A DNA stretch of 53,253 nt from Gemmatimonadota bacterium. Lineage in GTDB: Bacteria > Gemmatimonadota > Gemmatimonadetes > Gemmatimonadales > Gemmatimonadaceae. The notes beneath the pieces were generated by a model. That model had not been told where the DNA came from. It searched no databases and saw only the letters and a program-made list of their open reading frames with translations. Every line of letters begins with the position of its first letter. Position 1 is the first letter of the stretch. The translations under genes were made by a program, and so were the position numbers. The DNA lies in contig QHVE01000065.1 of assembly GCA_003223455.1 (NCBI GenBank), positions 42,228-95,480 on the forward strand, in the 5' to 3' direction. Positions 10,706-20,102 of the stretch are shown in pieces.

Positions 10706-11900
10706 ATGTCGCCCACTCGTCCACGCGGCGCCGCCAAGCGGTCGTCACGCTCCAGGAATGCCGCAACCGGCAAATCGGCTCGCACATCCACGACGCGCAC
10801 CGCACGACAGAGCACCGCGGGCGCGGCACGCTCGGCGGCGACACGCGGCGCGAAGGGCAGTCGAGAGACCGCGGATCCGTCGTATCCGAAGACGACTCGT
10901 CCGTCGGCATCGGAGCGCCGCCCTCCACAACGGAAGATCGACGCGGCCAAGCGGATCCAGCGCAAGCTCGATGCGGTCCCCGACCGAGTCGACATCCGCG
11001 ACTGGCTGTATCAGCCGCGGCTCACCGCGCTCCCCGACCAGGTGGTGAACTGCGATCTGGTGACGCACATCCTCGATCAGGGCCAGGAAGGCGCGTGCAC
11101 CGGCTTCGCGCTCGCCGGCGTGATCAACTACCTGCTGGGGATGCGGCGGATGCCGAGTCGCGTCAGCCCGTACATGCTGTACCGACTCGCGCGACGCTAC
11201 GACGAATGGCCCGGGGAAGAGTACGAAGGGTCGAGCGCGCGCGGCGCGATGAAGGGATGGGTGCGCCACGGCGTGTGCGATCTCGACGCCTGGCCGGACA
11301 GCAAGCCGAAGTCGGATCATCTGCTGGAGATGGTGGAGCGCGACGGACGGTCGGTGACGGTCGCCGACCTGGCGCGCGCGACACCGGGTGGCGCGTTCTA
11401 CCGGATCAACCACCGCGACGTGCGCGACATGCACGCGGCGCTGGCCGAAGTGGGGATCCTGTACTGCACGCTGATGGTGCACGAGGGCTGGGACGAGCCG
11501 GGCCCGGAGCGCGTCGAGGTGCACTACTCGGTGGGCGTGACGGACCGCGTCCGCCAGCTCCCGTTGATCACGCGCAAGGGACGCGCGGACAGCGGCCACG
11601 CGATCGCGCTCGTCGGCTACACGCGGAAGGGGTTCATCGTCCAGAACTCGTGGGGGGAAGACTGGGGCGACGGCGGGTTCGCCCTCCTCCCGTATGAAGA
11701 CTTCCTGCTGCACGCGACGGACGTCTGGGCCGCCCAGCTCGGCGTGGCCGTCGACGTCGACGTGTGGAGCGAAGGGAAGGCGGACACGACGCAGGGACGC
11801 CAGCGCGCATCGGAAGCGATCCCGCTGAGCGAGATCCGCCCGTACGTGATCGACGTCGGCAACAACGGTCGCCTAGTCGATCCCCCGGGCGACGGCGGGC
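10706..11900 (+). CDS. Papain-fold (C1 family) cysteine peptidase domain, frame lost at its end
   Basis: A basic, low-complexity N-terminal tail (Ser/Arg/Thr-rich, about 80 residues) precedes a C1A-like peptidase. The nucleophile is the Cys in EGACTGFA (about 131), the His is in SGHAIALVGY (about 298), and the Asn is in VQNSWGEDWG (about 314). No signal peptide is evident. The nominal open frame runs on to 12829, but after about residue 395 (GNNGRLVDPP) it becomes an Arg-rich shadow of another frame. The natural continuation is the hydrolase frame next door (TAGWKKRR-IMLYLHGG). A one-base-class indel near the run CCCCCGGG (11882-11889) is the probable cause, so the two entries likely were one two-domain protein. 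Confidence 0.85.
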
Positions 11901-12872
11901 TGGAAGAAGCGTCGCATCATGCTGTACCTGCACGGCGGCCTGAACGACGAAGCCAGCGTGGCGCGCCGAGTGGTGGCGTTCCGCGACGTGCTGCTGGCGA
12001 ACGAGATCTATCCGCTGCACGTGATGTGGGAGACGGGCGGCATGGAGTCGATCAAGAGCATGCTGGAGGATCTCGTCGCGCCGCAGGACGCGCGGTCCGG
12101 TGCAGTGGCGGATTGGCTCGCGCGGCTGCGCGACGGGCTGCTCGAGGCGCGCGATCGCACGATCGAGCTGACGACGGCGAAGCTCGGCGGCGCGATGTGG
12201 GGGGAGATGAAGGAGAACGCGGCGCTCGCGTCGGGACGTCCGAACCACGATGGGGCGATGCAGCTGCTCGCCAAACACGTCCAGAGCGCGCTCGCGGACG
12301 CGGACACGAACGCGTGGGAGCTGCACGTCGTCGCGCACAGTGCGGGGAGCATCTTCGCGGCGCATCTGCTTCCGCTGCTGCTCTCGGCGAAGATCCGGCT
12401 GGCATCGGTGCAGTTCATGGCGCCGGCGATTCGCGTCGACGAGTTCAAGTCGCTCGTCTACCCGCACATCACGGCGCGCCGCTGCCCAGCGCCGACTCTC
12501 TACATCCTGAGCGACGTCGGCGAGCGGGACGACACGGTCGGCCCGTACGGCAAATCGCTGCTCTATCTGGTGAGCAACGCGTTCGAGGGACGACGGGAGA
12601 CGCCGCTGCTCGGGATGCAGCGATACATCAGCCAGACCGCGAAGGAGGAGGCACGCATCGCCGACGCCGACATCGAGGTGTTGTTCGCGGGCAACACCGG
12701 CGGACTGCCACGACTGGTGATCGCCGGCGCCGGCTCGAACAAGGCCAGCACGAGCCGGAGCCAGAGCCATGGTGGGTTCGACAACGACAAGGACACGCTG
12801 AACTCCATTCTGCGGCGCATCCTCGGTGACGCGCCGCAGCGCGAGTTCGACGTGCGGGATCTTCAGTACTGA
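11901..12872 (+). CDS. Alpha/beta-hydrolase-like domain, probably the second half of the peptidase gene
   Basis: The frame begins within GWKKRRIMLYLHGGLND (first ATG at 11919) and codes about 320 residues. LYLHGG resembles the oxyanion-hole strand of alpha/beta hydrolases, and VVAHSAGS holds the GxSxG-type nucleophile elbow (here AHSAG). Later segments (LYILSDVGERDD, NAFEGRRETPLLGMQ) fit a serine hydrolase lid and core, but the catalytic acid and base cannot be fixed by eye. It has no ribosome site of its own at 11919, and coding evidence extends upstream of that ATG. This supports a fused peptidase-hydrolase interrupted by a frameshift, though overlapping separate genes remain possible. Confidence 0.75.
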   Translation, partial: WKKRRIMLYLHGGLNDEASVARRVVAFRDVLLANEIYPLHVMWETGGMESIKSMLEDLVAPQDARSGAVADWLARLRDGLLEARDRTIELTTAKLGGAMWGEMKENAALASGRPNHDGAMQLLAKHVQSALADADTNAWELHVVAHSAGSIFAAHLLPLLLSAKIRLASVQFMAPAIRVDEFKSLVYPHITARRCPAPTLYILSDVGERDDTVGPYGKSLLYLVSNAFEGRRETPLLGMQRYISQTAKEEARIADADIEVLFAGNTGGLPRLVIAGAGSNKASTSRSQSHGGFDNDKDTLNSILRRILGDAPQREFDVRDLQY

Positions 12873-12963
12873 GACGTGCCCGCGTGCCGTGGAACGCGTC
12901 GCAGGATTCCGAGAGGTTAACTTGCGCTGCCCGCCAGCCTCTCGTCCCCGACGACTGCCGACC

Positions 12964-14785
12964 ATGCCGGACATGCTTCACCGCGGCCGTTCGCGCCGTC
13001 CCGCCATCTGGACCGCTCTCGTCCTCTCGATGGTGGGCTGTGAGCGAGCACAGAAACCGGAGGCACCACCGATCGATCTTGGTTTCCAGGAGAGAGCCCA
13101 GGGCGCCGGCATCGCCTTTCGGATGAACAATCTCTCGCGAGAACAGGGCGCCGAGCGGTTCCGCATCAATCTGTACGACCACGGCTCGGGCCTCGCGGTG
13201 GGAGACGTCGACAACGACGGTCGCGACGACATCTACTTCCTCACACAGCACGGAACGAACGCGCTCTATCGCAATGCGGGCGGCGGATCGTTCGTCGACG
13301 TCACCACGAAAGCCGGCGTCGCCGTCGGCGACCGCGTCTCGGTCGGCGCCACCTTCGCCGACTACGACAACGACGGTTTCGCCGATCTCTTCGTCTCCAG
13401 CACGCGAGGCGGCAACATCCTGTTTCACAATCGGGGAGACGGCACCTTCGAGGACGTGACCGCGGCCGCCGGTGTGGCTCACGTCGGCCACTCGCAGACA
13501 CCGGTGTTCTTCGACTACGACAACGACGGTGACCTCGATCTCTTTCTCACCAACACCGCGCACTGGACCACCGACAAGTTCGACATCACCAGCGGGACCT
13601 ACGAGGGAAAGGCCAGTCTTCCCGACCTGATGACCAGTCCCACGGAGTCGAACATCCTCTATCGCAACAACGGCGACCGGACCTTCACCGATGTCACCGC
13701 TGCCGCAGGGTTGCGGGGCCGAGGATGGGCCGGCGATGTCGCGGTGTTCGATTACGACGAGGATGGCTTCATGGATCTGTTCGTGCCGAGCATGTTCGGC
13801 CGAGGGCAGCTATACCGGAACAGCGGTCATGGCACGTTCACCGACGTCACGGCCGAGACACTGGGCAAGACCTCGCACGGCGCGATCGGCACGAAGGTGT
13901 TCGACTACGACGGCGACGGCCGGCTCGATCTCTTCGTGGTGGACATGCACTCCGACATGTGGATGGGACTCGACGATCAGGCGACGTCGCGCGAGGCCGC
14001 CAAGGAGTACGAACATCGGCGGTTTCTCAGCTCCGCGGGTCCGACCGTGGACGAGAGCGCTCCCGGCTTCGTCGAGAGCCAGCGGGCGGAGTTCGCGAAG
14101 CATGGGGAGCGCTACGACGCGCTGCTGTTCGGGAACGCGCTCTATCGCAATCTCGGTGGGGGAAAGTTCCAGGAGTCCGCCGTGAGCGCCGGACTGGAGA
14201 CCTTCTGGCCGTGGGGGATCGCGACCGGCGACTTCGACGACGACGGCGACGAGGACGTGTTCATCACATCGGGGATGGGCTATCCGTTCTACTACTGGCC
14301 GAACCAGCTGATGATGAACAACGGCGATGGCACCTTTCGCAATCGGGCGGGCGATCTCGGTGTCGAGCCTCCGACGGGTGGCGTGTATCAGGAGCAGACG
14401 ATCGCGGGGCGACAGGCAGCCCGGAGCTCGCGGAGCGCGGCCGTGGGCGATTTCGACGGCGACGGCCGGCTCGAGATCGTGACCAACAACTTCAACGACC
14501 GCCCCTATTTCTTCGCCAACCGGTTGCCCAGGCGCAACTACGTCGCGCTCCGTCTCACCGGATCCCAGAGCAATCGGGATGCGATCGGCGCGCTGGCGAG
14601 GCTCTGGAGCGGCAACACGGTCATGGTGCGGCAGGTCAACCCGGCGGGCGGCTATCTCGCGCAGTCGAGCAGGGTTCTGCACTTCGGGCTGGGCGACCGG
14701 AGCAAAGTCGACAGCATCCAGATCCGATGCGGTGAAGAACCCGGGGATCAATACCCTGCACCAGATTCGAGAGCCGGCCCACTGA
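12964..14785 (+). CDS. CRTAC1-like FG-GAP/VCBS lipoprotein with ASPIC/UnbV tail, frameshifted at its 3' end
   Basis: The start is taken at ATG 12964, which opens a lipoprotein signal (WTALVLSMVGC); the open frame itself extends further upstream without features. The body is an integrin-type propeller of FG-GAP repeats with calcium loops such as DVDNDGRDD, DYDNDGDLD, DYDGDGRLD and DFDGDGRLE. An ASPIC/UnbV-like domain follows (GAIARL-type, VLHFGLGD, VDSIQIR). After IR the nominal frame reads CGEEPGDQYP and runs into the transporter. Shifting one frame restores a family-like ending, VKNPGINTLHQIREPAH, with a stop at 14783-14785. A small deletion near 14730 therefore fused two genes. It should be an envelope-attached, Ca-binding surface protein. 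Confidence 0.85.
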
Positions 14786-14799
14786 GCCCGACCATTTCG

Positions 14800-16077
14800 G
14801 TGACCTCCGTCGAGCGGTCGTCGCGCTACGCCTGGATCGTCGTCGCGCTCCTGCTGCCGGTAGCGCTGCTCAACTACCTCGACCGGCAGATGCTCGCCAC
14901 GATGAAGGCGTCGATGGTGAGCGACATCCCGACGATCGCCAACAAGGCGGACTGGGGGCTGATCCTTGGCTCGTTCAAGTGGAGCTATGCGCTGCTCGGG
15001 CCGATCGCCGGCTACATCGCCGATCGGTTCAGCCGGCGCTGGGTGATCGGGGCGAGCCTGTTCGTGTGGTCGGTGGTGACGTGGTGGACGGGGCAGTGCA
15101 CGACATTCAACGAGCTGCTGACGGCGCGCGCGTTCATGGGCGTCAGCGAGGCGTTCTATTTCCCGGCAGCGCTGGCGCTGATCACCGAGTATCACCTCGG
15201 GCCGACGCGCTCACGCGCGGTCGGGGTGCACCAGACGGGCATCTATCTCGGTCAGATCATCGGCGGGTTCGCCGGATACGCAGCGGACGCGCCGGCGCTC
15301 GGGTGGCGGTGGGCGTTCTCGACGAGTGGGATCGTCGGCATCGTCTACGCGATCCCGCTCGCCGCGCTGCTGCGGGAACCTGTTCGCACTCGGGCCGACG
15401 ATGGCGCACCGCACACGCCGACGGGCGTCGTGCGCGGACTGCTCGGCAACCGCAACTTCATCCTCCTCATGATGTGCTTCACGCTGCCCGCCATCGCGGG
15501 GTGGATCGTGCGCGACTGGATGCCGGAGATCCTGCGCGAACGGTTCAGCCTCAGCCAGGGCAGGGCCGGCGTGAGCGCGATCCTGTTCGTGCAGATCGCG
15601 TCGCTCGTCGGCGCCCTCGTCGGCGGGACGATCGCGGATCGCTGGGTACGGCGTACCCCACGCGGCAGGATCTTCACGAGCGCGATCGGGATGGTGCTGT
15701 TCCTGCCGGCGCTGTTCAGCGTGGGGAACGCGAGCAATCTCGGCATCGCGATCGTCGGGCTCACCGTCTTCGGACTGGGCTGGGGCTTCTTCGACAGCAA
15801 CAACATGCCGATCCTCAGCCAGATCGCGCGGCCGGAATGGCGCGCGACGGGCTACGGCATCATGAACCTGGTGAGCATCAGCTGCGGCGGCTTCGGCGAC
15901 TGGATGTTCGGGGCGTTGCGGGATCGGAACGTTCCGTTGAATCTGATCTTCGGGATGTTCGCGAGCTTCGCGCTGCTCTCGGTGATGCTCATCGTGATGA
16001 TCCGTCCACGCGGCGACGATGCCGTTGCGGCGGCTTCGCGCGCACGCCGACAAGCCGGTATGTTGGACCCCCAATGA
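14800..16077 (+). CDS. Major facilitator superfamily transporter (ACS-like)
   Basis: About 425 residues with twelve predicted membrane helices. The early motif NYLDRQMLATM and the loop GPIAGYIADRFSRRW (MFS motif A type) place it near the anion:cation symporter branch, which carries organic anions such as sugar acids. The substrate is not readable. The start is set at the in-frame GTG 14800, because the first helix (AWIVVALLLPVALLNYLDR) follows at once. The open frame extends upstream only because of the indel in the preceding gene. Its stop overlaps the start of the M20 peptidase (ATGA at 16074), indicating translational coupling of an importer with a secreted peptidase. Confidence 0.9.
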   Translation: MTSVERSSRYAWIVVALLLPVALLNYLDRQMLATMKASMVSDIPTIANKADWGLILGSFKWSYALLGPIAGYIADRFSRRWVIGASLFVWSVVTWWTGQCTTFNELLTARAFMGVSEAFYFPAALALITEYHLGPTRSRAVGVHQTGIYLGQIIGGFAGYAADAPALGWRWAFSTSGIVGIVYAIPLAALLREPVRTRADDGAPHTPTGVVRGLLGNRNFILLMMCFTLPAIAGWIVRDWMPEILRERFSLSQGRAGVSAILFVQIASLVGALVGGTIADRWVRRTPRGRIFTSAIGMVLFLPALFSVGNASNLGIAIVGLTVFGLGWGFFDSNNMPILSQIARPEWRATGYGIMNLVSISCGGFGDWMFGALRDRNVPLNLIFGMFASFALLSVMLIVMIRPRGDDAVAAASRARRQAGMLDPQ

Positions 16078-17424
16078 ACTATCATCGACTTCTCGCGACC
16101 GGCGCCCTTCTCCTTCCGCTGGTCTCTTCGGCGCAGCGGCCGGAACGGCACACGCAGCTCGACGGTCTCCTCAAGGAGCTCGTCGAGATCAACACCAGCG
16201 ACTCGGCGGGCCACACCGGCGATTTGGCGCGGGCGATGGCGAAGCGGCTGACCGATGCCGGTTTCCCGGCGGCGGACGTGAAGGTAATCGGGGAGACGCC
16301 GAGGTATCAGTGCCTCGTCGCCCGCTTTCGCGGAAAGAACCCGGGCCTCAAGCCGATCCTGATGATCGCGCATCTGGACGTCGTCGATGCACGGCGTGAG
16401 GACTGGTCCACCGATCCGTACACGCTCGTCGAGAAGGACGGCTGGTTCTATGGCCGAGGGGTGATGGACGACAAGCAGGGCGACGCGATTCTCGTCGCGA
16501 CGCTGTTGCGGATGAAGCAGGAGGGGTTCGTTCCCGATCGGGACCTGACTGTCGCGCTGACCGCGGACGAGGAGACGTCGAGCAGCACCATCCAGTGGCT
16601 CGTCGAGAAGAACCGTCCGCTCATCGACGCGGCGTTCGCGCTGAACCTCGACGCCGGGGCCGGCGAGGTGAAGGACGGGAAGAACGTGCGACTCACGGTT
16701 CAGACGGCGGAGAAGGTGTACGCCACCTACGAGCTCAAGGTTCGCAACAGGGGCGGCCACAGCTCCCTTCCGGAACCGGACAACGCGATCTACCGGTTGC
16801 AAGCTCAACGAGACGACGCGGGCATTCTTCGAGAAGGCCGCGGTCACGCAGTCCCCGTCGGTGGCGGCCGACATGCGCGCCGTCGCGAAGACCGGGGACG
16901 CCGCGGCGGCGAAGCGCTTGTCGGCGGTGCCGCTCTACAACGCGACGCTGCGGACGACGTGCGTGGCGACGCGTCTGTTCGCGGGGCATGCCGACAATGC
17001 GCTGCCGCAGGTCGCGCGCGCCACGGTGAATTGCCGATTGCTGCCCGACTACCCGCCCGACAGCGCAACCGCACAGCTACAGCGTGTCCTCGGCGACACG
17101 GCGATTCACGTGAAGGTCGTCCGAGAGGCGACGCTGAGTCCGGCGTCGCCGCTGCGCCCCGACGTCATGGGCGCCGTCGCGAGGAGCGCGGCGAAGTACT
17201 GGCCTGGGGCGGTGATCGTGCCCGAGATGTCGACTGGTGCGACCGACGGACTGTATCTGCGCAACGCCGGCATCCCGGTCTACGGCACCACGTCGATCTT
17301 CGATCTCATCGACGGCGATCGCTCGCACGGCAGGGACGAGCGAATCAACGTCGAGGCGTTTCACACGTCGGGGGACTACTTCTACGACCTGGTGAAGTCG
17401 CTGAGTGCAAACGTGGTCCCCTGA
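16074..17424 (+). pseudogene. M20-family metallopeptidase with internal deletion and frameshift
   Basis: Starts at ATG 16074, overlapping the transporter stop. A signal peptide (HRLLATGALLLPLVSSA) precedes an M20 catalytic domain: metal ligands in MIAHLDVVDA, DDKQGD and TADEETSS, then GGHSSLPEPDNAIYRL. Right after that, about 14 residues of the usual lid/dimerisation segment are missing and the frame changes. The remainder resumes one frame over as KLNETTRAFFEKAAV and continues through TVNCRLLPDYPPDS and EMSTGATDGLYLRNAGIPVYG to a normal end at 17424. The family hydrolyses peptides or aminoacylated substrates outside the cytoplasm. If the indel is real, the enzyme is dead. A truncated relic of the same gene lies at 8918. 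Confidence 0.85.
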
Positions 17425-17493
17425 TCTCAGATCCGTGCGCCGCTGGTTTCACGCGAAGGCGCGACTCCGCTCACGCATCCTTCAGGCAGTCAG

Positions 17494-18537
17494 ATGAAGC
17501 TCATAGCGACCATCGTCCTCGCCGGTTTCCTCACGGGACTCTCCACCCGCGTCGACGATCCCGCGATCATCCTCCAGGAGTTCATCTACGAAACCGGGCC
17601 GTATCCGTCGGTGCATGCATCGACGATCGTCGAGACGCCGGCGCACGAGCTGGTGGCGGCGTGGTTCGGTGGGACGCGCGAACGGGCACCCGATGTCGGC
17701 ATCTGGGTCTCACGTCGAGAGAAGAGCGGATGGGGCACGAGCGTCGAAGTCGCCAATGGCGTGCAGCCCGACGGTACGCGGCATCCGACGTGGAATCCCG
17801 TCCTGTTCCAGCCGCGCAGCGGGCCGTTGATGCTCTTCTATAAGGTGGGACCGTCACCGGAGGAGTGGTGGGGAATGCTGCGCACAAGCAGCGACGGCGG
17901 CCGCACGTGGAGCGAGGCGCGGCGACTGCCCGATGGCATCCTCGGTCCGATCAAGAACAAGCCCGTGCAGCTCGCCGACGGTAGCATCGTCGCGGGGTCG
18001 AGCACGGAGTCGCACGCGGAGCCGAGCCGGTGGCAGGTGCACTTCGAGCGCAGCAGCGATGGCGGGAAGACGTGGACGGCGACGCCGCCGCTCGACGACG
18101 GCACGACGATCGGTGCGATCCAGCCGAGCATACTCTTTCGTGAGAAGATCGGCGGAGAGAAGCTGCTCGCGGTCGGTCGCACGGAGCAGGGCAAGGTGTT
18201 CTCGACGACGTCCGACGATGGCGGGAAGAGGTGGAGCGCGCTGTCGCTGATCGAGGATCTGCCGAACCCCAACGCTGGGATCGACGCGGTGACGCTTCGC
18301 GATGGTCGTCAGCTCATCGTCTACAATCCGACGACGCGCGGACGGACGCCGCTGGCGGTGGCGGTGTCGCGCGACGGGCGCGCGTGGACGAAGGTGCTGA
18401 CTCTGGACGATCAGCCGGGGGAGTACTCGTATCCGGCGGTGATCCAGACGTCGGACGGGCGGGTGCACATCACGTACACGTGGAAGCGGCAGCGGGTGAA
18501 GCACGTGGTGGTGGATCCGACGAAGCTGGCGGGGTGA
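17494..18537 (+). CDS. Sialidase-like six-bladed propeller (BNR/Asp-box)
   Basis: A 347-residue secreted protein with a signal segment (LIATIVLAGFLTGLS). The fold is shown by Asp-boxes SSDGGRTW and SSDGGKTW and a degenerate copy TSDDGGKRW, spaced as in GH33-like sialidases and the related exo-alpha-sialidase family. HASTIVETPAHELVAAWFGG is typical of the family's first blade. In this branch the arginine triad of true sialidases is hard to assign, so the substrate may be another sugar acid or glycoside. It follows the M20 gene after 69 bases. A relic of its own C-terminus lies just downstream, pointing to an earlier tandem duplication. Confidence 0.88.
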   Translation: MKLIATIVLAGFLTGLSTRVDDPAIILQEFIYETGPYPSVHASTIVETPAHELVAAWFGGTRERAPDVGIWVSRREKSGWGTSVEVANGVQPDGTRHPTWNPVLFQPRSGPLMLFYKVGPSPEEWWGMLRTSSDGGRTWSEARRLPDGILGPIKNKPVQLADGSIVAGSSTESHAEPSRWQVHFERSSDGGKTWTATPPLDDGTTIGAIQPSILFREKIGGEKLLAVGRTEQGKVFSTTSDDGGKRWSALSLIEDLPNPNAGIDAVTLRDGRQLIVYNPTTRGRTPLAVAVSRDGRAWTKVLTLDDQPGEYSYPAVIQTSDGRVHITYTWKRQRVKHVVVDPTKLAG

Positions 18538-18590
18538 CGGCAAACGCTCGCGCTCGCCGATGTCGTACGCTGAGCGCGCCGCAGGCGTTC

Positions 18591-18694
18591 GCTGATCCCG
18601 ACGATGACCGCGAGTGGACCAAGGTCCCCACGCTCGAGTCCAGCGAAGTAAGTACCCGTATCCGGCGGAAATTCACACGTCGGATGCACAATGA
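18591..18694 (+). pseudogene. Relic of a second sialidase C-terminus
   Basis: Just after the sialidase gene, the DNA reads DDREWTKVPTLESS in one frame and then YPYPAEIHTSDAQ-stop in the next. The intact gene has DGRAWTKVLTLDDQ followed by EYSYPAVIQTSDGRVH. The relic therefore matches the last blade, with a small frameshift and a stop at 18692-18694 that overlaps the start codon of the next gene. This is the tail of a decayed tandem copy. Confidence 0.75.
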
Positions 18695-19140
18695 AATATC
18701 TCAGCCTGGCGATCCTCACGTTGGCGATCGCCTGCAGCGAAGCGAGCACGAGTCCCGGCAGCACGGGACTCGAAGGGACGTACACCCTGCAGTCGATCGA
18801 TGGGAATCGACTGCCGTACGCGAACATGTCGGACTGGAGCTGCCTGCCCGGTCCGTTCGGGTGTGCGGGACCACATACGATCCGCGGCTTGGCGATCACC
18901 GTCAAGGCGGATGGCACGTGGTCCGCCGCCTACGACTGGTCGCGGTGGACCCTGCTCAATGGCGCCGCGGTCTACGTCTTCACACCAGACGGATCGGTGA
19001 GCGGTGCCTGGACGCGTTGGGACTCGGACGTGATCTTCCGCTCGGATGCGCTGGGTGGCGGCTTCTTCGTCGGCACGGTCGATGGGCCGAGGATGACGCT
19101 GGATAACAATTTCGTCCTGACGCGACCGTCGCCACCCTAG
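18691..19140 (+). CDS. Small lipoprotein, unknown function
   Basis: A 149-residue lipoprotein with signal KYLSLAILTLAIAC (acylated Cys about residue 15) and a beta-rich body with alternating aromatic residues (GTYTLQSIDGNRLPY, WSAAYDWSRW, GAWTRWDSDVIF). The pattern suggests a lipocalin-like barrel, as in the two-repeat lipoprotein at 1728, but no family is recognised. The start codon overlaps the stop of the sialidase relic, so it may have inherited that gene's transcription. Confidence 0.75.
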   Translation: MKYLSLAILTLAIACSEASTSPGSTGLEGTYTLQSIDGNRLPYANMSDWSCLPGPFGCAGPHTIRGLAITVKADGTWSAAYDWSRWTLLNGAAVYVFTPDGSVSGAWTRWDSDVIFRSDALGGGFFVGTVDGPRMTLDNNFVLTRPSPP

Positions 19141-19203
19141 CGCGTTTCGTGGGCAGACGAGTGCCGATCCCTCGACTGCGCGCGAGCCGACGACGGAGGT
19201 GTG

Positions 19204-20007
19204 ATGGCCGACGACGTATCCAGCTACGACGCCGCGGCGGATTTCGGCGCGCTGTACGACGCGATACCGGCGTACGGCGCGCGCACCGACGTCGCGTTCT
19301 ACCTCGAGGAGGCCGCGCGTAGCGGTGCCTCGAGCCGAGTGCTGGAGCTCGGGTGCGGGACGGGCAGACTGACGCTGCCTCTCGCGCGGGCAGGCCACGA
19401 GGTGACCGGGATCGATCTCTCGCCGGCAATGCTCGCCCGCGGTCGCGAGAAGCTCGCCGCCGAGCCGCAGTCGGTCCGGGAGCGCGTGACGCTGCTCGAA
19501 GGCGACGCTCGGCGGATCGCGCTCGCCGAGAAACCGTCGTTCGATCTCGTGGTCGCTCCATTTCGCGTGCTGCAGCACTTCACCGCGATCCCCGACCAGC
19601 TCGAGGTCCTCGACGGCGCGCGACGACATCTGCGGCCGGGTGGCCGTCTCGTGTTCGACGTGTTCAACCCGAGCTATGCGAGCATGACGCGCGACCGGAG
19701 TGCCGAAGTCGAGGATACGCCGGAGCAGTCACTACCCGACGGGCGCACGCTCCGGCGCACCGTGCGTGTCACCGCCGTCCACTGGGTGGAGCAAGTGAGC
19801 GACGTGGAACTGATCTACCACGTTCGCACGGGCGATCGGACGGAGCGAGTCGTTCAGAGCTTTGGGATGCGTTGGTACACGGCCGCCGAGCTGACGCACG
19901 TCGTGGCGCGCGCCGGATTCCGGCTCGAGGCATTGTACGGAGGGTTCGATCGGCCTGCGCTCGATGACTCAGCTCCGGAGATCGTGGTCGTGGGCTCGGT
20001 GCCTTAG
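19204..20007 (+). CDS. Class I SAM-dependent methyltransferase
   Basis: A protein of about 267 residues with a Rossmann-fold methyltransferase core: motif I VLELGCGTGRL, motif II GIDLSPAMLARG, then LLEGDARR and DLVVAPFRVLQHF (acidic loop and motif IV region), and LRPGGRLVFDVFNP. ATG 19204 is preferred over the GTG three bases before it because GGAGG ends five bases upstream of the ATG. The acceptor substrate is unknown. The C-terminal WYTAAELTHVVARAGF is typical of small-molecule methyltransferases of this group. It is cytoplasmic. Confidence 0.9.
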   Translation: MADDVSSYDAAADFGALYDAIPAYGARTDVAFYLEEAARSGASSRVLELGCGTGRLTLPLARAGHEVTGIDLSPAMLARGREKLAAEPQSVRERVTLLEGDARRIALAEKPSFDLVVAPFRVLQHFTAIPDQLEVLDGARRHLRPGGRLVFDVFNPSYASMTRDRSAEVEDTPEQSLPDGRTLRRTVRVTAVHWVEQVSDVELIYHVRTGDRTERVVQSFGMRWYTAAELTHVVARAGFRLEALYGGFDRPALDDSAPEIVVVGSVP

Positions 20008-20102
20008 CAACGGCCGAAGGCTGCGATAGCATTCCGCGGCACGACCGGACAGATTGCCTGCCCCGCGTTGCGCTCGCTCCCACGTGCTCCACGGCACACG
20101 AA

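Noticed and set aside
12826-16077. A genuine 1083-residue FG-GAP/MFS fusion protein
   Set aside because: The shifted frame restores a family-typical end and a stop before the transporter, so an indel is the simpler reading.
9245-18537. A sialic-acid catabolic operon (aldolase plus sialidase)
   Set aside because: The two genes are 7 kb apart with unrelated and broken genes between them, and other nan functions are missing.
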